Assembly: GCA_001312325.1 (NCBI GenBank)
Contig: BBDJ01000010.1
Span: 62,001 to 126,000, forward strand
Length of the DNA stretch: 64,000 bases
Direction of reading: 5' to 3'
Source: Lysinibacillus pakistanensis
Lineage (GTDB): Bacteria; Bacillota; Bacilli; Bacillales_A; Planococcaceae
Part shown: positions 43,098-56,228 of the stretch, one piece after another
Numbering within the stretch: position 1 is the first letter of the stretch
Layout of the letters: every line of letters starts with the position of its first letter
Notes under the pieces: generated by a model
Seen by the model: only the letters and a program-made list of their open reading frames with translations
What the model was told of the DNA's origin: nothing
Database searches by the model: none
Translations under genes and position numbers: made by a program

Positions 43098-44127
43098 ATG
43101 CTAACAAATCGGCAACTACAGATATTGCAAGTCATTGTAGACGACTTTATTATGTTTGCACAGCCGGTAGGTTCTCGCCAGATCTCCAAAAAGCAAGAGA
43201 TTACATTTAGTCCAGCCACAATTCGAAATGAAATGGCGGATTTGGAGGAATTAGGTTTTTTTAGAAAAAACACATACTTCCTCTGGTCGAGTGCCTTCGG
43301 AAAAGGGTTATAGATTTTATGTAGATCATTTGTTGAGTCCACAGGGGATTAATTCTAGGGATATTCAGCAAATCCAATCAATTTTTAATGATCGCCTAGT
43401 AGAAGTAGAGCATATTATCCGAAAATCAGCCAATATTTTATCAGAGCTGACATCTTATACATCGATTCTTTTAGGACCTGATGTACAAAGACATCGTGTT
43501 AAACGATTCTCAATTGTGCCGCTCTCTAGTGATACAGCAGTAGCGATTATCGTAACGAATAACGGGCATGTGGAAAATCGTATGTTTAATTTACCTCCAG
43601 GTTTTACCGCTTCTGAATTAGAGAAGATGGTTAATATTTTAAATGAACGCTTAATCGGTGTGTCATTAGAAGATCTTCATACAAAGCTTGAGGCTGAAGT
43701 GTTAGCTGTTTTACAGCAGCATGTAAGATCTGCGGATGACTTTATTCGCTCACTTGTTACAGCCACGATGCATAATTCAGAAAGTAAAATTTTCTATGGT
43801 GGAAAAACAAATATGTTCAACCAGCCCGAATTCCACGATTTAAATAAAGTCCGAATGATTTTGGACTTAATGGAAACGAACAGCCAAGTGCAATCGCTTT
43901 TCCATCCCAATGAATCGGGCATTCAAATTCGTATAGGCTCTGAAAATAAACAACTAGAAATGGAAAACTGTAGTGTCATTACGACCACTTATTCAATTGG
44001 TGAAGATCAACAAGGGGCTATTGCGATTATTGGTCCAACACGGATGGATTACAAACGTGTTGTTGCTTTACTAGACGTATTGCGCATGGATTTAACACAG
44101 GCCTTTACGAAGAATCGTAGTGATTGA
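43098..44127 (+). CDS. hrcA: Heat-inducible repressor HrcA
   Basis: About 342 aa. Wing-helix N-terminus ([17 protein letters not shown]) and [21 protein letters not shown]7 at about 43256 is read as T6 ([10 protein letters not shown]). Start follows AGAGGTG. It binds the CIRCE just upstream and so regulates itself plus grpE-dnaK-dnaJ. Confidence 0.95.
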
Positions 44128-44144
44128 TAATGAGGAGGATTCAA

Positions 44145-44729
44145 GTGACTGAAACAACTGAAAACAAGGATCTTGTACAAGAAAAAGTACAGGATGAGAA
44201 TGTACAAGCTGAAAATGTATCTACAGAAAATGATGTAGTTGAACAGCAAGAAGCAGAATTGACGATTGAAGAGCAATACGAGGCAAAGCTTGCAGAGTTA
44301 CAAGCAAAGCTAGACGACGAGGAAAATCGTCATCTACGCCTACGCGCTGACTTTGATAATATGCGTCGTCGCAATCAGCTAGATCGTGAGGCAGCAGAGA
44401 AATACCGTGCTCAAAGCTTATTATCAGATTTACTGCCAGTACTAGATAATTTTGAGCGTGCCTTACAAGTGGAAGCAACGTCTGAAGAAGCTGCTTCTAT
44501 TGTAAAAGGCATTGAGATGGTCTATCGTTCTCTGATTGAAGCAACAGAGAAGGAAGGTCTGCAAGTGATTAAAGCAGAAGGTGAGCCATTTGATCCAAAT
44601 ATTCACCAAGCTGTCATGCAGGAACAAGATAGTGAAAAAGAGACTGGTGTTATTTTACGCGAACTGCAAAAAGGATATATCTTAAAGGATCGTGTATTAC
44701 GCCCATCAATGGTATCTGTGAACGAATAG
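44145..44729 (+). CDS. grpE: Nucleotide exchange factor GrpE
   Basis: 194 aa. Acidic N-terminus, long helix with [20 protein letters not shown], and the C-terminal beta domain ([36 protein letters not shown]). GTG 44145 follows GAGGAGG. It releases ADP from DnaK. Intact frame. Confidence 0.95.
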   Translation: MTETTENKDLVQEKVQDENVQAENVSTENDVVEQQEAELTIEEQYEAKLAELQAKLDDEENRHLRLRADFDNMRRRNQLDREAAEKYRAQSLLSDLLPVLDNFERALQVEATSEEAASIVKGIEMVYRSLIEATEKEGLQVIKAEGEPFDPNIHQAVMQEQDSEKETGVILRELQKGYILKDRVLRPSMVSVNE

Positions 44730-44792
44730 TCATAGCACTATTTAGTCAATTAAAATCAGTTAGAAAACGCATCCCTTGCGTTTAAATAATAG

Positions 44793-46647
<1,855 letters not shown>

Positions 46648-46666
46648 GAGTTAACACAGTTAAGTG

Positions 46667-46705
46667 AAAAGCCAAAGACCGCTTGCGGCTTTGGCTTTTC
46701 TCTTT
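46667..46705 (+). terminator. Terminator after dnaK
   Basis: AAAAGCCAAAG pairs with CTTTGGCTTTT. It likely limits readthrough so that dnaK is expressed above dnaJ. Confidence 0.75.
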
Positions 46706-46851
46706 ATTAAAAGCGGTATGATAAGCTCTACATAATAACTGAGAACAATATGTTCCTCATTTATTAATAAATAATTTACAACAAAAATAGAGGCAGTTTA
46801 TTTAACTGCATGGTACAATAGATTTTATGCAAAAAGAGCGGAGTGTGAATG

Positions 46852-47975
46852 ATGGAAAAACGCGATTACTACGAGGTGCTTGGTTTAACCAAATCAGCTT
46901 CAAAAGATGATATTAAAAAAAGCATATCGTAAATTATCAAAACAATATCACCCTGATTTAAATAAAGAGCCAGGTGCTGATGAAAAATTCAAAGAAATCG
47001 CTGAAGCTTATGAAGTGCTAAGTGATGATCAGAAGAAGGCGCGCTACGATCAATTTGGTCATGAGGATCCAAATGCTGGCTTTGGTGGTGGTGGCTTCGG
47101 AGGAGGCGGCTTTGGCGGCTTCGAGGATATTTTCAGCTCATTCTTTGGTGGTGGAGGTCGTCGTCAGGACCCGAATGCACCACGCAAGGGTGATGATCTA
47201 CAATATCGTATGAATATTAAATTTGAAGAAGCGATTTTCGGGAAAGAAACAGAAATCGAAATTCCGAAAGATGAAACCTGCGATACTTGTCATGGTTCGG
47301 GTGCAAAACCAGGAACTAAGCCAGAAACATGTTCAACATGTAATGGTGCTGGTCAAGTAAATCAAGCTGTGGATACTCCATTTGGCCGTATGATGAATCG
47401 TCGTACTTGTTCAACATGTCATGGTACTGGAAAAATCATTAAAGAAAAATGTTCAACATGTCGTGGAGAAGGAAAAGTACAAAAACGTAAGAAAATTAAA
47501 GTAACAATTCCAGCAGGGGTTGACGATGGCCAACAAATTCGTGTAACTGGTCAGGGAGAGCCGGGTATAAATGGAGGACCAGCGGGAGATTTATATATAA
47601 TGTTCCGTGTGCAAGGGCATAATGAGTTTGAACGTGATGGCGACGATATTTATTATGAGCTGAAGCTAACATTCCCTCAAGCAGCTCTTGGTGATGAAAT
47701 TGAAGTACCAACTGTCCATGGGAAAGTAAAATTACGAATTCCAGCAGGGACACAGTCAGGTGCTCAATTCCGCCTTAAAGACAAAGGTGTAAAAAATGTA
47801 CATGGCTATGGTACTGGTAATCAATATGTTACTGTCAAAGTTGTCACACCAGAAAAGGTAACAGAAAGACAAAAACAACTGCTACGCGAATTTGCGGAAA
47901 TTAGTGGTGATATTCCTGAGGAACAAGGAAGCTCACTATTCGATAAAATCAAGAAAAAAATTCCAAGGCGAATAA
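46852..47975 (+). CDS. dnaJ: Chaperone DnaJ (Hsp40)
   Basis: About 373 aa. J domain with HPDLNK, a Gly/Phe region ([12 protein letters not shown]), four CxxC zinc repeats ([32 protein letters not shown]) and the C-terminal domain. A7 at 46914 and 47953 are read as A6, the latter giving the normal end KKKFQGE. Confidence 0.95.
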
Positions 47976-47996
47976 TTAGAGGAGCTGAAGAGCTAC

Positions 47997-48938
47997 GTGA
48001 AGTGGTCAGAGTTATCCATTCATACCAAGAATGAAGCGGTAGAGGCAATTTCGAATATTTTGCATGAGGCTGGAGCGAGTGGTGTTGTTATTGAAGATTC
48101 GGCTGAATTTGCTAAGCCACGAGAGGATCAATTTGGTGAAATTTATGCACTAAATGAATCGGATTTTCCCAAAGATGGTGTTATTGTCAAGGCTTATTTA
48201 TCAGAGTCTAGCTTTTTAAATGAAACTGTGGAAGAAATTAAAGCGGCTATCACAAATCTAACGAACTTTAATATCGATATAGGGGAGAATGTAGTATCGA
48301 TTGTAGAAGTAAATGAGGAAGACTGGGCAACAGCTTGGAAGCAATACTATCATCCTGTGAAAATTTCTGAACGCTTTACAATTGTACCAACCTGGGAAGA
48401 TTATACTCCAGTATCAACAGATGAATTAATTATCGAATTAGATCCTGGTATGGCATTTGGTACTGGAACACACCCAACAACTGTGATGTGCCTGCAAGGG
48501 CTTGAAAAGGTTGTAAAAGAGGGTGACACAGTTATCGATATTGGTACGGGTTCTGGTGTTCTTTCTATTGGTGCCGCATTACTTGGAGCTAAAAGTGTTC
48601 ATGCGCTTGATTTAGATGAAGTAGCAGTACGCTCTGCGCAAGAGAATGTTGTGTTAAACAAAGTTGAGGATACAGTATCTGTATTTCATGGAAACCTATT
48701 GGATACAGTGAAGGAGCCGGCTGATGTCGTTGTTGCCAATATCTTAGCAGAAATTATTATATCCTTTACTGACGATGCATTTTCAATTGTCAAACCAGGT
48801 GGATTATATGTCACTTCAGGCATCATTGGCGCAAAACGTGATGATGTCAAAGCGGCACTAGAAGCTTCAGGCTTTGTCATTGAAGAAGTATTACTAATGG
48901 AAGACTGGGTCGCAATCATCGCCCGTCGTCCACAATAA
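47997..48938 (+). CDS. prmA: Ribosomal protein L11 methyltransferase PrmA
   Basis: 313 aa. SAM site [17 protein letters not shown] and ANILAEI (N-P-P-Y equivalent). GTG 47997 follows AGGAG. Methylates ribosomal protein L11; conserved in this operon order. Confidence 0.95.
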   Translation: MKWSELSIHTKNEAVEAISNILHEAGASGVVIEDSAEFAKPREDQFGEIYALNESDFPKDGVIVKAYLSESSFLNETVEEIKAAITNLTNFNIDIGENVVSIVEVNEEDWATAWKQYYHPVKISERFTIVPTWEDYTPVSTDELIIELDPGMAFGTGTHPTTVMCLQGLEKVVKEGDTVIDIGTGSGVLSIGAALLGAKSVHALDLDEVAVRSAQENVVLNKVEDTVSVFHGNLLDTVKEPADVVVANILAEIIISFTDDAFSIVKPGGLYVTSGIIGAKRDDVKAALEASGFVIEEVLLMEDWVAIIARRPQ

Positions 48939-48951
48939 ATGGACTGAGAAA

Positions 48952-48995
48952 GCGCCAAATCGTGAGCCGAGTGCTTGTGATTTGGCGTTTTCTCT
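48952..48995 (+). terminator. Terminator after prmA
   Basis: GCGCCAAATC pairs with GATTTGGCG and T-rich DNA follows. Confidence 0.7.
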
Positions 48996-49019
48996 TCTTT
49001 ATAGAAAGGAATGTGTACC

Positions 49020-49761
49020 ATGCAGCGTTATTTTATTGAAACCTCTATTGAAAAAGCACGAATTAGTGGAGAAGATGCACATCATATTGAACGAGTAATG
49101 CGAATGAAGGAAGGTGACAAAATTGTAGTAGTGGCACAAGATAATGCCCACATCTGTACAATTGTAGCCTTTGAAGGAGATGGGGTAGTTATACAGCCTA
49201 CTGGGGAGATAATTCCTTCTCCTGAGCTACCTATTCAAGTTACAGTTGCCTGTGGATTGCCAAAAGGTGATAAATTAGAGCTTATTACACAAAAAGCTAC
49301 AGAGCTTGGCATGTTTGCCTTATTGCCGTTTGAAGCAGAGCGTTCCATTGTAAAATGGGATAAAAAGAAGGGGGTAAAAAAAGCAAGAGCGTCTGCAAAA
49401 AAATTGCAAAAGAAGCCGCTGAACAATCTCATCGTACACATATACCAGAAATTTATGAACCAATTTCTTTTAAGCAGCTAGTAAATCAGGTGAGCAATTT
49501 TGACGCCGTTTTTATCGCAGATGAAGAAGATGCCAAATCTATAAAACGTACGAGATTTGCGGAAAAGCTAAAAAAACGTTTACGATAAAAAAATCGAATT
49601 CAATTCTTATTATCTTTGGTCCAGAAGGCGGCATTGCTAGAAAAGAAGCGGATGCTCTGTTGCAAGCTGGAGCCCAAACGATGTCTTTAGGACCCCGAAT
49701 TTTACGAGCAGAAACAGCGCCACTTTATGCACTGTCTGCAATATCCTATGAATTTGAATAA
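49020..49761 (+). CDS. rsmE: 16S rRNA (uracil1498-N3)-methyltransferase RsmE
   Basis: About 245 aa. PUA-like N-terminus (HHIERVMRMKEGD), and the SPOUT knot region IFGPEGGIARKEADALL and LGPRILRAETAPLYAL. Four A7 runs at about 49375, 49402, 49570 and 49586 must be A6; as printed only the first 156 aa are open. ATG 49020 follows AAAGGAATG. Confidence 0.93.
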
Positions 49762-50094
49762 AAGAAATGCCGCCTTATCAAAAGTGAGAATATGTTATAT
49801 TCCGTATTGGCAAAAAGATGAGGCATGGGCAAAACCACTTAAAAACTGTTTTAAGTGGTTTTTTCACTTTTATATAATATAGGGTCCTACTAGAATTTGA
49901 GTCAGTAATATTGCGCAAAACGTGATGTGAAAATAAGTGAAAATTTAGAATATAGGTAAAAATTAACAAAAAAACCCTTTTATTAAAATATAGAAAAAAA
50001 ACAAGTATAACGTCCATACATAGATATTATTGATACATATTCTAACGATAGGAGAGCTCCCTAATACTAAAAAAATGAAAAGAGGGAATTTTTT
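49762..50094 (+). other. Intergenic region with terminator, mother-cell-type promoter downstream
   Basis: Strong terminator AAAACCACTTAAAA/TTTTAAGTGGTTTT at 49831-49862. The rest is AT-rich and ends with the promoter-like block for the next gene. Confidence 0.6.
50036..50044 (+). promoter_or_regulatory. SigE/SigK-like -10 element, copy 1
   Basis: CATATTCTA fits the mother-cell sigma -10 pattern CATAnnnTA. The surrounding block (ACGTCCAT upstream, then the ribosome site) is repeated before the paralogue at 52757. Confidence 0.5.
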
Positions 50095-50901
50095 TTGAGT
50101 GAACAATTAGAAAATCAAATGCTACCTTGCCCGGTAACATCAACTGAACAAATTCCATTAACTAATGAAACTACTCCAGTAGTCGCTACACCGCTCACGA
50201 CACCAACAATTAAAGTTCCAGTTGTACTTGCAGAACCAACACTTCAAATCGTTGTGGAGTCGGATATTACGCTTAATCCTGCAGCAACTGAAATCAAAAG
50301 AGTGAAAAAAAATGTATTCCTAAATCAAGCTAAATTAGTACCAGTGAGCTTTGTACGCATTGCGGGCACTGACTTTTTTAGGGTAACAAGAGCTAAATTA
50401 TTTGTAGCAGGACATATTCGTAAAAATATCGAATATGCTTCATCAGCATGTAATGGAGCACTTCGAGATAGAATTGCCGATGTTGCGTTTTCTGGTTTTA
50501 CAGACCTTACATTCCCACAAACACCTGGGGGGTCTACTCCAATCTTAGGCATTTCCGAGTTTGCCGAAGCGAACTTCCTGAATGAAGCGACGCAAATGGA
50601 CGCTCGATTGGATAAGGCTTTCTTCCAAAACCTTGTTAAATACAATGAACAGCCATTTGGAGAATTAGTAGCAGCGAACTTCTTTGAACTTGATTTTTCG
50701 CCAATTATGACATCACCAGAAGGTACGTTTAGCACATTACGTGAAAAAATCGTACTCGAACTGACTGTAAAAGTAATTCAAGTTCAACAAGTCCGCCTTG
50801 GTGCTGGCAGTAGTGTAATAACTCCTGTTCTTACAGGGCTTACTCCTCCAGTTAGTCCTACTATCAATCCTCCTATTAATCCACCTTCCGAACCTTGTTA
50901 A
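50095..50901 (+). CDS. Spore-surface (CsxC/SPOCS-like) protein, paralogue 1
   Basis: 268 aa. Core IKVPVVLAEPTLQIVVESDI, KKNVFLNQAKLVPVSF, LFVAGHIRKNIEYASSAC and LREKIVLELTVKVIQVQQVR resemble SPOCS/CsxC-type spore-coat or exosporium beta domains. A Pro-rich tail ends in PSEPC. TTG 50095 follows AGAGGGA. Near-identical to the protein at 52757. A mother-cell-type promoter lies upstream, supporting a sporulation role, which is inferred. Confidence 0.6.
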   Translation: MSEQLENQMLPCPVTSTEQIPLTNETTPVVATPLTTPTIKVPVVLAEPTLQIVVESDITLNPAATEIKRVKKNVFLNQAKLVPVSFVRIAGTDFFRVTRAKLFVAGHIRKNIEYASSACNGALRDRIADVAFSGFTDLTFPQTPGGSTPILGISEFAEANFLNEATQMDARLDKAFFQNLVKYNEQPFGELVAANFFELDFSPIMTSPEGTFSTLREKIVLELTVKVIQVQQVRLGAGSSVITPVLTGLTPPVSPTINPPINPPSEPC

Positions 50902-51241
50902 TCTATCTTTAAATACTAGATAATCAAAATAGATAAGCGTCATTCAAGGGCACGGATAAAAATCCAATATTTGAGTTGGCAGTCGAGGGTTCGATTTAGT
51001 CGAATTTTCAACTGCCTTTTTTTTCTATTAAAAAAAATTTTTTTCTTTTTCAATGCGTGTGAATCAACGTGCTCAGTGACAAAAGTAAAAGTTAAGCATA
51101 GTATGAATTGTAATAATAAGTACAGTGAAAAGAATACGCGTTATATGATGAAGTAGAACTCAAATCCTTAATATATAGAACAATGAGGAATTATCGACCA
51201 ATACACCTTATTTGTCAAAACATTTTTTTGGGAGTGAACGA
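50902..51241 (+). other. Intergenic region
   Basis: A weak inverted repeat GGCAGT/ACTGCC (50978/51011) before a T8 run may terminate the first paralogue. No supported gene beyond. Confidence 0.35.
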
Positions 51242-52613
51242 ATGAAAACTCCATGGATTAACTTTAGAGGGATGAAGGAAGTATCCTCTAAGCAAAATAA
51301 ATACACGAATTGGACGTATCAAACTAAACCATCTCATTTAGATTCTGCATGTGGTGAAAATGATGATACAAAAAAAATTAGATGATACCAGAAATGGGGA
51401 AGAATCTAGCCATGAATTACTAATTTCTTCAAGAAATAATGTTGAAGAAGAAACCAATCCCCCTCCTGATAACGTGGAGGTTGATGAATTGGATTCAGTG
51501 GAAGAGCTGGATTTAGTATTACTTATTCCTTTAGAAACGGATATTGAGGAAGAAATCGATCATTTTTCCGATACTGAAATAGATGATGAAATGAATCCAG
51601 TGAAAGATCTAGATTTAGCAACCAATTTAGATTCCAATCATGGACTACTTATTCCTCTAGAAATTAATGATGTGGAAGATGTCCATGCTCTCCCTGATTC
51701 CGAAGAGACAGAGGAAATGAATTCTGTAGAAGAACCGAATTTAACATCTCAAGTAGACCCTAATCATAAGATATTCAGTCAATCTGAATACAATGGTGAG
51801 AATAAAAATGATGAAGGGGAAAACCTTTCTACACCTTTTCCTGAGCCTGTGCAAGGAGAAGTATGTTCTATAACCCAAAAAAACTCATTTTCTACATATG
51901 TTGAAATTAATGATTTTCTCCATGCTCCTATCTGTGGTGAAAATGTTCAAAATACATTTGAATTTCTTGATTTAAACAATAAACTAATTCCCCAATTTGA
52001 AACGAAGCTATTTCATACTATAACGGATTATCCTGAGCAGCCGGATTGTCGATTGGCTCGCTCAAAAATTAATAAAATTGTATTTTTAATGAAAACAGAT
52101 ATCCATCCTAAAAATAATCAGAAAAATAATCTGCTAAAATCAGTTGTAGTCCCCTTACATAACTCACAATCAATTAACAAAGGTGGAGTAAATAATCATT
52201 CGTACAGTACCGAAGATTTTATGCATATTAGAGTTCCAGTTGTAGTTGGGGAATATAAAATCGAAATATGTCTCGAAGAATTTATTATATTTGAAAAAGG
52301 AATTGTGGAGGTGAAAGATATCTCGAGTGAGGTAGTACTAACCAATTGTAGATTCGTACCTAATCGTTTTTCCAAGTCATTAGGTAATGGTACATGTACA
52401 GCATTAAATGGGAATTTATTTATAGAAGGTTATATTCATCAGAATATTGAGTATATAAGTTCTCATACCAGTGATGAAATACCTGTACAAAATAAAGAAT
52501 TTATTCATTCGAATCAATTGTGCCAAAATATAGTATTAGATTTAATCATTCATATGTTTCAAGTACAGAAAATACAGGTTAGTATGGCAAACAAGAGTCT
52601 AGAGGATAATTGA
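51242..52613 (+). CDS. Acidic spore-surface-like protein with CsxC/SPOCS-like C-terminus
   Basis: About 456 aa after A8 at 51369 is read as A7. A long acidic N-terminal part with imperfect repeats (VEELDLVLLIPLETDIEEE, DSNHGLLIPLEINDVED), then IRVPVVVGEYKIEICLEEFI and LFIEGYIHQNIEYISSHTSD, the same motif set as the flanking paralogues. Start follows GGGAGTG. Function inferred from neighbours only. Confidence 0.5.
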
Positions 52614-52694
52614 AATCTTATATGTTAGCTCAAAACCCTTTTTAAAAATCAGTAAAATACTAGTATATACGTCCATGTATAGATATAACCGCTA

Positions 52695-52703
52695 CATATT
52701 CTA
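52695..52703 (+). promoter_or_regulatory. SigE/SigK-like -10 element, copy 2
   Basis: CATATTCTA, identical to the element at 50036, with the same downstream leader up to the TTG start. Confidence 0.5.
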
Positions 52704-52756
52704 GTTATATAAAGAGCGCTCTTTAATACTAAAAAAATGAAAAGAGGGAATTTTTT

Positions 52757-53534
52757 TTGAGTGAACAATTAGATAATCAAGTTAGTCAATTCGAACCTTG
52801 TCCGGTAGCATCAACTGAACAAATCCCATTAACTAGTGAAATTACTCCAGTAGTTGCTACACCACTTACGACTCCAACAATTAAAGTTCCAGTTGTACTT
52901 GCAGAACCAACACTTCAAATCGTTGTGGAGTCAGATATTACGCTTTCTCCTGCAGCAACTGAAATCAAAAGAGTGAAAAAAAATGTATTCCTAAATCAAG
53001 TTAAATTGGTTCCAGTGAGCTTTGCACGTATTGCGGGCACTGACTTTTTTTAGAGTAACAAGAGCTAAATTATTTGTAGCAGGACATATTCGTAAAAATA
53101 TCGAATATGCTTCATCAGCATGTAGTGGGGCACTTCGAGATAGAATTGCCGATGTTGCGTTTTCTGGTTTTACAGACCTTACATTCCCACAAACGACTGG
53201 GGGAACTACTCCAATCTTAGGCATTTCCGAGTTTGCTGAAGCGAACTTCCTGAATGAAGCGACGCAAATGGACGCTCGATTGGATAAAGCTTTCTTCCAA
53301 AACCTTGTTAAATATAATGAACAACCATTTGGAGAATTAGTAGCGGCAAACTTCTTTGAACTTGATTTTTCTCCAATTTTGACATCACCTGAGGGAACGT
53401 TCAGCACTTTGCGTGAAAAAATTGTATTGGAATTGACTGTAAAAGTACTACAAGTTCAACAAGTCCGCCTTGGTGCTGGCAGTAGTGTAATAACTCCTGT
53501 TCTTCTAGGACTTACTCCTCCTACTAGCCCTTAA
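52757..53534 (+). CDS. Spore-surface (CsxC/SPOCS-like) protein, paralogue 2
   Basis: About 258 aa after T7 at 53045 is read as T6 (TDFFRVTRAK). Almost identical to the protein at 50095 through the core, diverging at N-terminus (NQVSQFEPCPV) and ending earlier without the long Pro-rich tail. Same promoter and TTG start. Recent duplication. Confidence 0.6.
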
Positions 53535-53574
53535 TAGTTCTAAATTTTTGAGAAACACAACAAATAAAAATATT

Positions 53575-53614
53575 AGTAGTGCAAATCATGGCCAAGGTTT
53601 GTACTACTTTTTTT
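53575..53614 (+). terminator. Terminator
   Basis: AGTAGTGCAAA pairs with TTTGTACTACT and a T-run follows paralogue 2. Confidence 0.65.
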
Positions 53615-53861
53615 TATGGCAAAAATGTTTGACTTAAAATAAGACCACCTACATACGCTTACGGGAAGCAGTTTAGTATGTTGGGTCGTTAAACATTAGA
53701 GGATAAATACTAAACATTAAGTTAAGGCTAGCCAAAAAGCTAGGCTCATTATATTTATTTGTGTTATCATAAATCACGTATCTAAAAATAAGTACATCAA
53801 AAAAATATTTATTAGTGAAGAAGCAAATTGTAATTGAGATGTTGAAAGGATGATATAAATT

Positions 53862-53939
53862 ATGAGTAACGAGCGATCAAAAATCGTGAGTTTCCATACT
53901 CTAGGTTGTGGGGTAGTATACAGAGATATGATTGCGTAG
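53862..53939 (+). pseudogene. Severed original 5' end of mtaB
   Basis: ATG with an AAAGGATG ribosome site encodes 25 aa, beginning MSNERSKIVSFHTLGC. VSFHTLGC is the standard MtaB N-terminus; after it the sequence switches to unrelated DNA and stops. The 110 bases upstream resemble those upstream of the intact mtaB at 60350. Confidence 0.75.
53896..53909 (+). other. attL core of serine-recombinase element
   Basis: ATACTCTAGGTTGT, identical to 60384-60397. It lies within the Thr-Leu-Gly-Cys codons of mtaB. Confidence 0.75.
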
Positions 53940-53981
53940 GAATGTAGTGGTATCAAGGCTTCAACTGCATGGCAAAATCAC

Positions 53982-55774
53982 TTAAAATGACGGCTTTAAG
54001 TGATTTTTTTCTTTGTAATGATAGCGTGTTGATACAGATTGTCCTGTTTTTACAATAAGATCACGCTCAATTAATTCCGCTAATAACGTGAAGATTCCAT
54101 CACGGGAAATGTTAGTAGCTTTTTGTAGATCGGCACGTGAAGCTGGGCCATTTTCTTTTAAATAGTCCAAAACAGCACTTTCGTAAAGTCTGAACTGCAT
54201 TCGAGTTGATGCTACGGATTCGCTTTGTAAAAAAAGACTTATATGCAAATGTATGTGTGATGCCATTTTTAAATGTAATTGATTGCACACGCTTATCTAA
54301 AACAATAATATTTTCAATTATTGTATGCATAAAATCAGATAATGCTTCTCGGCCAACTGATTCTGATAAGGTACGATAATCTACATTGCGTGCTTGCTGC
54401 ATCTCTTTAGTAATTAAAAAATGCTGCCCATTATCAATAAACGTATCACTTGATTTATTATTATTTTTTTGATGTAACGTATTAATATCGACTTCAATTT
54501 CTTCTAGTCTTTCTCGAAGATCACGCTTTTTAAAAATATAATCCTTCTGCTAATGCCATCCTCACCGAATAAATATAAATCCTCTAAGCGAGCTAATGCT
54601 TTTTCATACTTCACTTTTTCTTTGTTTAACCTTTCAATTTCTAGATCAGGAATAACATGTTCATCGTTTATAGCCAAAGAATATTCATGTCCTGACAAAC
54701 CATTAGTAAGCGCGAAATATGTTTCTTTAAGTGATTCATTATCAATACCAACTACATCAATAAATGCATTACCACGAAGTAAAGCTCGTTCTATATCACG
54801 TATTGAATAAATTGGCGTTATTCTCTCTTGGAGCCTAATTAAATTTGATACATAGTTAAAAATAAATGGACCAATAATAATATCACTCACATAGTTGCTA
54901 CATCTTTTAGCTCCACCGGACGTAACACAAGTATAGCGTGATGGACGAAAACCATCTTTGCGTGGTGAATCTAAGCCAGCCGTAAGCAAAGCATTACATT
55001 TTCCACAATAAAGCATTTTAGAAAAGATGTGCTTATGAATATCGGCACGTTGGACATCAGTTAAGCCTCTATAGTTGTCCGAAAGTAGTCTATTAACCCG
55101 TTCAAATTGCTCTTTTTCAATGATGCCAGGATGATTATTTTCAACGATTACCCATTCATCTTTATTTTTTAGTCTTCGACTACCATCACTTTCACGCATG
55201 TTGTAGCGGTATGTGCCAATATAGAAGGGGTTACGTAAAATATCCCGAACTGTTTTTGCTGTCCATTGCCCATTGCGTTTTGTAGCTATATTTTCCTCAT
55301 GTAAACGATATGCTACTTTTAAAGTCGAGCGTAATGATTCGTACAAATTGAAAATGTATTGGACAATTTTTGTTTCTTTAGAATCTGCCACAGGAAATTT
55401 TTCTTCATCTGACCACACGTAACCAATCGGTACAGTGGAGCCATTCCATAAACCTTTTTCAGCACGAGATAGCATGATTGAAAATACACGTTCCGCAGTC
55501 AGTTGACGTTCTAATTCTGCAAACACTAAGATGATTTTTAGCATTGCTTCGCCCATTGCTGTAGATGTATCAAACTGCTCGTTTTTTTGATACGAATGTA
55601 ACCTTGCATCCTTTTAATTCTTCATACATCTCCGAAAAGTCTTTTAAATTACGAGAAATTCTATCAATCTTCCACACAAGTAAATGTGTAAATTCACCTT
55701 TTCGGATACGCTGCATCATTTCTTGGGATATTGCAGTGGGTCCTCCACAATCTTTGTATGATGCTGCAACCTTA
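53982..55774 (-). pseudogene. Large serine recombinase, N-terminus deleted
   Basis: The catalytic domain survives only from VAASYKDCGG onward (HLLVWKIDRISRNLKDF, KGEF), so the N-terminal serine motif is missing. The recombinase domain (YIGTYRYNMRES), a zinc ribbon (LYCGKCNALL and CSNYVSD), a coiled coil, and an unusual C-terminal winged-helix region (GPASRADLQKATNISRDGIF) follow. A/T-run shifts at about 55583, 54530 and 54229 are errors. It lies just inside attL, as integrases do. It probably integrated the element and is now dead. Confidence 0.8.
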
Positions 55775-56170
55775 AATAAGGTTGGAGCTATCGCAATGCG
55801 TCTAGGCATAACGTGGGGTGGTCAACCATCGTGGGTAAAGGCTGGAGCTGTAGATAGACCACACTTTGAAGTTAAAGCGTCTTGGAAGATGCCAGCGGGC
55901 TATAAATTAGGACAAGTAATTGTTCCAAGCAATAGTAAAATGCAAGTCCAATTAATTGTGGAAGACAAACCGAAGGAGGAAATCAAAATGACTCAAACAT
56001 GGAATCCAGGAAGCCCAGCTATGAAAACCGAAACGGAGAATTTTATTGCACAGGCGGTTAAGGAAGGTATTATTCAGGAATCACACTTAAAGGATTTACA
56101 GAATGGTACAATGACAACTGATAGATTAATTGGGTTGTATATTACGATTCAACAAAGACGAAATAAATAA
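55764..56170 (+). pseudogene. Phage endolysin (L-Ala-D-Glu peptidase-like) remnant
   Basis: VGAIAMRLGITWGGQPSWVK and DRPHFEVKASW are the C-terminal part of an M15-type peptidase with the metal-binding His. A cell-wall-binding-like tail follows to IQQRRNK. The 5' part is missing, its place being taken by the truncated recombinase, so an internal deletion joined the two ends of a prophage. Confidence 0.7.
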
Positions 56171-56177
56171 TAAAAAT

Positions 56178-56210
56178 GCCCAGGTAATTAAAGTACCTGG
56201 GCTTGGTATG
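56178..56210 (+). terminator. Terminator
   Basis: GCCCAGGTA pairs with TACCTGGGC after the endolysin remnant. Confidence 0.7.
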
Positions 56211-56228
56211 GTTTTTATTCAATCCTGT

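Noticed and set aside
50971..51020. GGGTTCGATT motif near 50987 as a tRNA T-loop
   Set aside because: No acceptor stem, anticodon arm or CCA can be formed around it.
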